A stretch of 10,192 bases of DNA from Sedimenticola sp. (GTDB lineage Bacteria; Pseudomonadota; Gammaproteobacteria; Chromatiales; Chromatiaceae), in contig JALVUB010000073.1 of NCBI GenBank assembly GCA_027023915.1, positions 1 to 10,192 of the forward strand, given 5' to 3'. The notes under the pieces are model-generated. The model saw only the letters and a program-made list of their open reading frames with translations, searched no databases and was not told where the DNA came from. The position numbers and the translations under genes are program-made. This document shows positions 6,225 to 10,192 of this stretch, in pieces (position 1 is the first letter of the stretch; every line of letters starts with the position of its first letter).

Positions 6225-6686
6225 TTTAAGCTGCTTCAGGGTTTCCAGCACCTCATCCACGTGCCCCTTGACCTTGACGCCACGCCATTCGTGACGCAGC
6301 ACGCCCTGGTCGTCGATGAGGAAGGTGCTGCGCTCGATGCCGCGCACCTGGCGTCCGTACATGTTTTTCAGTTTGATGACGCCAAAGGCTTCACAGAGTT
6401 TTTCCTCCGGGTCAGACACCAGGTCGAAGGGGAACTCGTACTTCTCCTTGAAGCGCTCCTGCGCCTTGAGGCTGTCCCGCGAGGCGCCGAGAACGCGGGT
6501 GGACTGGCGGCGGAACTTGTAGATGGCTTCCTTGAAATCCTTTCCTTCCTGGGTGCAGCCCGGGGTGCTCGCCTTGGGATAGAAGTAGAGCACCAGCCAC
6601 CTTCCGCGGTAGTCGGAAAGACGGGTCTCGCGTCCGCCGGTGAGCAACAGTTCTACATCCGGCACCTTTTTTCCAACCTTCACCAT
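6216..6686 (-). CDS. bcp: Thioredoxin-dependent thiol peroxidase (Bcp/PrxQ-type peroxiredoxin)
   Basis: A 156-residue peroxiredoxin that reduces hydrogen and organic peroxides in the cytoplasm. The active site YFYPKASTPGCTQEG contains T41 and the peroxidatic cysteine C44, with the conserved arginine in ERSTFLID (R119). E. coli Bcp has a resolving cysteine five residues after the peroxidatic one. Here that position is lysine (K49), and the only other cysteine is C98 in EEKLCEAFGV, which matches E. coli C99. The enzyme therefore either works in a 1-Cys manner or uses C98. The start has a strong AGGAGG (complement of 6695-6700) 8 bases upstream. It lies 22 bases behind the GcvR-type gene, the same pair as in E. 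coli, and only 3 bases before phoH in the same frame. Family call very secure. Confidence 0.97.
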   Translation of the reverse strand: MVKVGKKVPDVELLLTGGRETRLSDYRGRWLVLYFYPKASTPGCTQEGKDFKEAIYKFRRQSTRVLGASRDSLKAQERFKEKYEFPFDLVSDPEEKLCEAFGVIKLKNMYGRQVRGIERSTFLIDDQGVLRHEWRGVKVKGHVDEVLETLKQLKKG

Positions 6687-6708
6687 TCCAATCTCCTCCT
6701 GGTTTTTG

Positions 6709-7254
6709 TCAGAACTCCTGCTTGTAGGGTTCCATCACCGCGTCCAGGTTCATGCTGTCGCAAAAGTCGAGAAACTGATCGCGCAGCTCGCCGATGCGCA
6801 GCTCCGCCGGCACATCGATGTTCATATGCACCGCGAACATGGGGGTTCCGGTGTGGGGGGCGGCATAGCTTGTGCTGTTGAGATCGACGATGTTGATGCC
6901 GTTGCGGGAGAAAAAGGCCGCCAGGCTGTTGATGATGCCGGGATGGTCCAGTGACACCACGTCCACCGTGTAGGGAAGGGCATCGGTGCGTGCCTCGGGA
7001 GCTTCGGTGTGGCGGGCGGTGATGCTGAGCCCCAGCCGCCGTTCCAGCTCCGGCAACTGGCCCTCCAGCCGGGCAAGCTGATTCCAGGGGCCTTCCACCA
7101 GCAACATCACCGCGAATTCACCGCCCAGCATGGCCATGCGGCTGTCGCCGATGTTGCAGTCCAGCTCGTAAATCACCCGCGTGAGATCGTCCACCAGCCC
7201 CGGACGATCCTTGCCCAGTGCGGAGATCACCATCTGGTTATGAGGCTTGCGCAT
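6709..7254 (-). CDS. gcvR: Double-ACT domain protein, GcvR-type
   Basis: In E. coli GcvR binds GcvA and keeps the glycine-cleavage operon off unless glycine is present. No gcvA or gcv gene is in the window, so the exact role is inferred. The 181-residue product consists of two ACT domains. The first begins MVISALGKDRPGLVDDLTRVIYE and continues through NIGDSRMAMLGGEFAVMLLVEG. The second runs from YTVDVVSLDHPGIINSLAAFFSRNGINIVDL to FAVHMNIDVPA. E. coli GcvR has the same DRPG and NIEDSRLAMLGEEF elements. I prefer the start at 7254, giving a leader before the first ACT strand like that of E. coli. The ATG at 7278 is in frame, overlaps galT by 14 bases and would add 8 residues. Neither has a clear Shine-Dalgarno site, so coupling to galT is likely. 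bcp follows 22 bases later. Confidence 0.9.
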   Translation of the reverse strand: MRKPHNQMVISALGKDRPGLVDDLTRVIYELDCNIGDSRMAMLGGEFAVMLLVEGPWNQLARLEGQLPELERRLGLSITARHTEAPEARTDALPYTVDVVSLDHPGIINSLAAFFSRNGINIVDLNSTSYAAPHTGTPMFAVHMNIDVPAELRIGELRDQFLDFCDSMNLDAVMEPYKQEF

Positions 7255-7264
7255 GGCAACGATT

Positions 7265-8377
7265 CTAGACGAGATCATGGTCGATGTCTGCCGCCCTCAG
7301 GGTGGCCGCGGCCTCTTCCGGGCTCACCGTGCTCACGAACAGACCGGAGCCCAGCTCGAACCCGGTGGGGATGCTGGTGCGGGGGCAGATCTCCAGATGC
7401 CAGTGGTAGCTGGCGTGGTGGCTTTCGTGGGCGTCGCCATGGGGCAGGGAGTGGAGAAAGAAGTTGTACTGCACGCCGCCAACCACCTTGTCCAGCCGCG
7501 CCATGGTGCGGCGTAGCAGCTTGGCCATGGCGTCGAGGTGTTCCCTGGGCGTGGCGAGAAAGTCGGCTTCGTGCGCCAGCGGCAGAATCTGGATCTCCCA
7601 TTCGAAGCGGCTGGCAAAGGGCTTGATGGCCACGAAGTGCTCGTTGCGCTCGATGACATACTGACCCACGTCGATCTTGCGCCGCACCTCCCCCGAATCG
7701 CGGTCATAGATGGTCGCCTCGAAGGTGAGCGCCTCGTCGATGAGGGAGCAGAAGATGCACTGGCCGTATTTCTGATGGTGGAGTTTGCTGTGGTGAACTT
7801 CGTTGGAGACGTTCTCCGGCACCACCGGCATGGCGATGATCTGGCTGTGGGTGTGGGCAATGGAGGCCCCCGCGGCCGGGCCGAAATTCTTGAACACCAG
7901 CACGTAGCGCAGGCGCGGGTCGGACTGGTAGAGCGTCGCCATGCGTTCCTGGTAGATGGCTAGCAGGCGGGTCAGGTGTTCCTGGCTCATTTCGTGAATG
8001 CGAATGCCGTGATCGGCGTGGTCGATCACCACTTCATGGCGGCCGTAGCCGTCGATCACCTGCTGTAGGCCGAAAGAGAGGCTGGTGCCGGAAGAGTCGT
8101 CTCCCAGCACCGGGTAGAGGTTGGGCACGATACGCACCTGCCATTCACCCTCGGCGGGATAGGTGGCGATGGCCGGTGGCGTGCGGTCTTCGTTGCCGCG
8201 GCAGAAGGGGCAGCTCTCCACCACCTTGCGGCTGTCCCTTTCCAGCTTTTTCTCCGCTTCCTTGGGACGCATGCCGCGGGCGGTGGCCACCAGAACGGAC
8301 TCGGTGGGGACGACAGGGTTGATGCGAATCTCCCGAACCGGTTGGGAAGTGTGTTGGTCGTTGTTTTCCTTGCCCAT
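7265..8377 (-). CDS. GalT-family nucleotidyltransferase (galactose-1-phosphate uridylyltransferase or ADP-glucose phosphorylase-like)
   Basis: A 370-residue enzyme of the HIT superfamily GalT branch, which moves a nucleotidyl group through a histidine intermediate. Zinc-site elements are CPFC (C56, C59), H114 in YGRHEVVID and the catalytic motif AHTHSQ (H175, H177, Q179), where H177 is the expected nucleophile. A second pair, C207/C210 in GQCIFCSLID, and HWHLEICPR (325-333) may form another metal site. Classical E. coli GalT has HPHGQ. HTHSQ followed by IIAMPVVP is closer to the archaeal and plant ADP-glucose phosphorylase type, so the substrate may be ADP- or UDP-glucose. No galK, galE or galM is nearby, which weakens a Leloir role. 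For these reasons I leave the symbol blank. The ATG lacks a clear Shine-Dalgarno site. A good promoter overlaps the end of mutS, and the stop lies 10 bases before gcvR. Confidence 0.9.
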   Translation of the reverse strand: MGKENNDQHTSQPVREIRINPVVPTESVLVATARGMRPKEAEKKLERDSRKVVESCPFCRGNEDRTPPAIATYPAEGEWQVRIVPNLYPVLGDDSSGTSLSFGLQQVIDGYGRHEVVIDHADHGIRIHEMSQEHLTRLLAIYQERMATLYQSDPRLRYVLVFKNFGPAAGASIAHTHSQIIAMPVVPENVSNEVHHSKLHHQKYGQCIFCSLIDEALTFEATIYDRDSGEVRRKIDVGQYVIERNEHFVAIKPFASRFEWEIQILPLAHEADFLATPREHLDAMAKLLRRTMARLDKVVGGVQYNFFLHSLPHGDAHESHHASYHWHLEICPRTSIPTGFELGSGLFVSTVSPEEAAATLRAADIDHDLV

Positions 8378-8409
8378 GGATGGAATTGGAGGCTTGTCTG
8401 GTGGCCGCC

Positions 8410-8439
8410 ATTATGAAAGCCTCAAAAGGCCTTTGTCAG
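8410..8439 (-). promoter_or_regulatory. Sigma70-like promoter of the galT-gcvR-bcp-phoH cluster
   Basis: On the minus strand CTGACA (8439-8434) and CATAAT (8415-8410) each match five of six consensus positions and are 18 bases apart. The -35 box overlaps the mutS TGA stop. Start of transcription is expected near 8403, about 25 bases before the galT ATG. The spacer holds the perfect palindrome AAAGGCCTTT (8425-8434), which might be an operator or chance. No strong mutS terminator is seen, so read-through from mutS may also feed the cluster. Confidence 0.55.
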
Positions 8440-10192
8440 CCGTTTTCTTCGATCAGTTCGTAGAGAATTGCCAGTGCCTGCCGTGGGGTCAGGTCGTCCG
8501 GGTCGATTTCACTCAGCCGCTTCAGCACCGGGTGCGAAGCTTCCGGGACCGTCAGCGGCAGCGCCATCTGCGGCGTTCCGCGCGCAAGGTGCCGCTGGGC
8601 GCCGGCCTCCAGCTCCTCCAGCCGCCGGCGGGCCAGCTCGATCACCCGTTTCGGCACCCCCGCCAGGGCCGCCACCTGGAGGCCGTAGCTCTGGTTGGCC
8701 GGCCCCTCCTTCACCCGGTGGAGAAAGACGATGCCGTCGCCGTGCTCCACCGCGTCCAGGTGGACATTGGCCACGCCGGGATACTCCTCCGGCAGTGTGG
8801 TGAGTTCGAAATAGTGGGTGGCGAAGAGGGTGTAGGCGCGGATGCGGTGGGCCAGCTCCACGGCGCAGGCCCAGGCCAGGGAGAGGCCGTCGAAGGTGCT
8901 GGTGCCGCGGCCGATCTCGTCCATCAGCACCAGCGACCGGTCGCTGGCGTTGTGCAGGATGTTGGCGGTCTCCTCCATCTCCACCATGAAGGTGGAGCGG
9001 CCGCCGGCCAGGTCGTCGGAGGCGCCGATGCGCGAAAAGATGCGGTCCACCGGGCCGATGAGGGCGCGCTCGGCGGGGACGAAGCTGCCGGCGCAGGCGA
9101 GAATGACGATGAGGGCGCACTGGCGCATGTAGGTGGATTTGCCCCCCATGTTGGGGCCGGTGACCACCAGCATGCGGCGCTGCTCGTCGAAGCGCAGGTC
9201 GTTGGCCACGAAGGGATCGTCCAGGCTGCGCTCCACCACCGGGTGGCGGCCGGCGGTGATCTCGATGCCGGGCGCGTCGCTCAGCTCGGGGCGGCGGTAG
9301 TCGAAGGCCAGGGCGCGATCGGCCAGGTTGGTGAGCACGTCCAGGGTGGCCAGGGCCGAGGCGCAGGTTTGCAGGGCCGGAATGGCCGGCTGCAGGCTCT
9401 CCAGCAGCTCGTCGTAGAGCCGCTTCTCCAACGCCAGGGCGCGCTCGCGGGCGGAGAGCACCTTGTCCTCGAACTTCTTCAGCTCGGGGGTGATGTAGCG
9501 CTCCGCCGCCTTGAGGGTCTGGCGCCGCACGTAGTCGGCGGGCACCGATTCGGCGTGGCTGCGGCCCACCTCGATGTAGTAGCCGTGGACCTTGTTGTAG
9601 GCCACCTTGAGGCCGGCGATGCCGGTGCGCTCCCGCTCGCGCCGTTCCAGGTCGAGGAGGAACTGGTCGGCGTTCCGGGAAAGGGCGCGCAGCTCGTCCA
9701 GCTCGGCGTCCCACCCCTCGGCCAGCACGCCGCCGTCGCGGATCAGCATGGGCGGATTCTCGCGGATGGCGCGGCGCAGCCTTTCCACCAGCTCGCCGTG
9801 GTCGCCCATTTGCTCGCTCAATTCTTTCAGCAGGGGCGCTTCCAGGGGCGCGAGCTGGCCGCGGATCTCGGGCAGCAGGGCCAGGGAGTCGCGCAGGGTG
9901 GCCAGGTCGCGGGGGCGGGCGCTCTTGAGGGCGACGCGGGAGAGGATGCGTTCGATGTCGCCCACCCCGGCCAGCAGGCGGCGCAGTTCCTCCAGCTCGG
10001 GCCGTTCGATGAGGGTCTCGATGGCGTCGTGGCGGGCGGCGATGGCGGCGCGGTCGCGCAGGGGGCGGTTGATCCAGCGCGCCAGCAGGCGGCTGCCCAT
10101 GGCGGTGGCGGTGGCGTCCAGCAGCCCCACCAGGGAGTGGCGTCGCTCGCCCGAGTGGGCGCGGTCCCGCTCCAGGCCGCGGCGGGTCGCGG
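8436..10192 (-). CDS. mutS: DNA mismatch repair protein MutS, 5' end missing
   Basis: MutS recognises mismatches and small loops, then recruits MutL using ATP. About 585 C-terminal residues are visible and the frame runs off the right edge. The outermost residues read ATRRGLERDR, matching the ATRRNLEL connection of MutS, so the mismatch-binding domain and the Phe-X-Glu motif (roughly the first 260-280 residues) lie outside. A GTG at 10130 is internal, not the start. Visible in order are the lever and clamp helices, the ATPase Walker A TGPNMGGKST (about 9132-9160), STFMVEMEETANIL, and Walker B LVLMDEIGRGTSTFDG (about 8887-8933). THYFELTTL and the helix-turn-helix region follow. QMALPL (8553-8570) fits a beta-clamp binding motif, like QMSLL in E. 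coli MutS. The C-terminal DPDDLTPRQALAILYELIEENG resembles the small oligomerisation tail of E. coli MutS. Very secure. Confidence 0.98.
   Translation of the reverse strand, partial: ATRRGLERDRAHSGERRHSLVGLLDATATAMGSRLLARWINRPLRDRAAIAARHDAIETLIERPELEELRRLLAGVGDIERILSRVALKSARPRDLATLRDSLALLPEIRGQLAPLEAPLLKELSEQMGDHGELVERLRRAIRENPPMLIRDGGVLAEGWDAELDELRALSRNADQFLLDLERRERERTGIAGLKVAYNKVHGYYIEVGRSHAESVPADYVRRQTLKAAERYITPELKKFEDKVLSARERALALEKRLYDELLESLQPAIPALQTCASALATLDVLTNLADRALAFDYRRPELSDAPGIEITAGRHPVVERSLDDPFVANDLRFDEQRRMLVVTGPNMGGKSTYMRQCALIVILACAGSFVPAERALIGPVDRIFSRIGASDDLAGGRSTFMVEMEETANILHNASDRSLVLMDEIGRGTSTFDGLSLAWACAVELAHRIRAYTLFATHYFELTTLPEEYPGVANVHLDAVEHGDGIVFLHRVKEGPANQSYGLQVAALAGVPKRVIELARRRLEELEAGAQRHLARGTPQMALPLTVPEASHPVLKRLSEIDPDDLTPRQALAILYELIEENG

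Noticed and set aside
8416..8434. Possible mutS terminator hairpin (GCCT-TTTG-AGGC)
   Set aside because: The stem is short, relies on a G-U pair for extension and lacks a run of T bases; it overlaps a better promoter match.
8509..9714. A 401-codon minus-strand frame within mutS
   Set aside because: It is Arg/Pro/Gly-rich, a frame-shifted reading of mutS, which is intact in its own frame.
1..10192. Search for a defence system, mobile element, CRISPR array, tRNA or toxin-antitoxin pair
   Set aside because: All long stretches are explained by conserved housekeeping genes; the PIN domain is fused to PhoH with no antitoxin-like partner gene, and no array-like repeats or transposase were seen.

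Overview
This window looks like an ordinary chromosomal housekeeping region of a GC-rich gammaproteobacterium. The gene order aroA-cmk-rpsA-ihfB, an MTESFAQL start on ribosomal protein S1, an IHF beta subunit, and a gcvR-bcp pair as in Escherichia coli all point that way. The FNR-type regulator paired with a small DUF2892 membrane protein would fit a sulfur-oxidising or other environmental lineage, but that is only an impression. I see no tRNA, rRNA, CRISPR array, insertion sequence, prophage or toxin-antitoxin gene.

Layout. The left third (1-3850) is a plus-strand operon: the 3' part of aroA (shikimate pathway), cmk (CMP kinase), rpsA (ribosomal protein S1) and ihfB (IHF beta). aroA and cmk overlap by 8 bases. 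A candidate internal promoter lies in the 3' part of cmk, and two small hairpins precede rpsA. A strong bidirectional terminator closes the operon at 3813-3848. The rest (3860-10192) is transcribed from the minus strand. In order of transcription it holds mutS (5' end cut by the window edge), a GalT-family nucleotidyltransferase, a GcvR-type double-ACT protein, a Bcp peroxiredoxin, a PIN-PhoH ATPase, a Crp/Fnr-type regulator and a DUF2892 membrane protein. A good sigma70-like promoter overlaps the mutS stop codon and should drive galT and the tightly packed gcvR, bcp and phoH genes behind it.

Working together. The plus operon links amino acid and nucleotide precursor supply to translation and nucleoid structure. 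The minus cluster mixes mismatch repair, sugar-nucleotide metabolism, peroxide defence, RNA metabolism and a possible redox- or nitrosative-stress regulator with its likely target. Nothing shows that these genes form one pathway.

I did not find a clearly undescribed system. The points most worth a second look are the bcp-phoH junction (same frame, separated by one TGA, TTG start in a small hairpin), the cysteine-rich Crp/Fnr protein with a palindrome near the -41 position of a putative DUF2892 promoter, the GalT homologue that resembles the ADP-glucose phosphorylase branch, and the rpsA leader. All calls come from reading the sequence and from remembered family motifs; no search was run.
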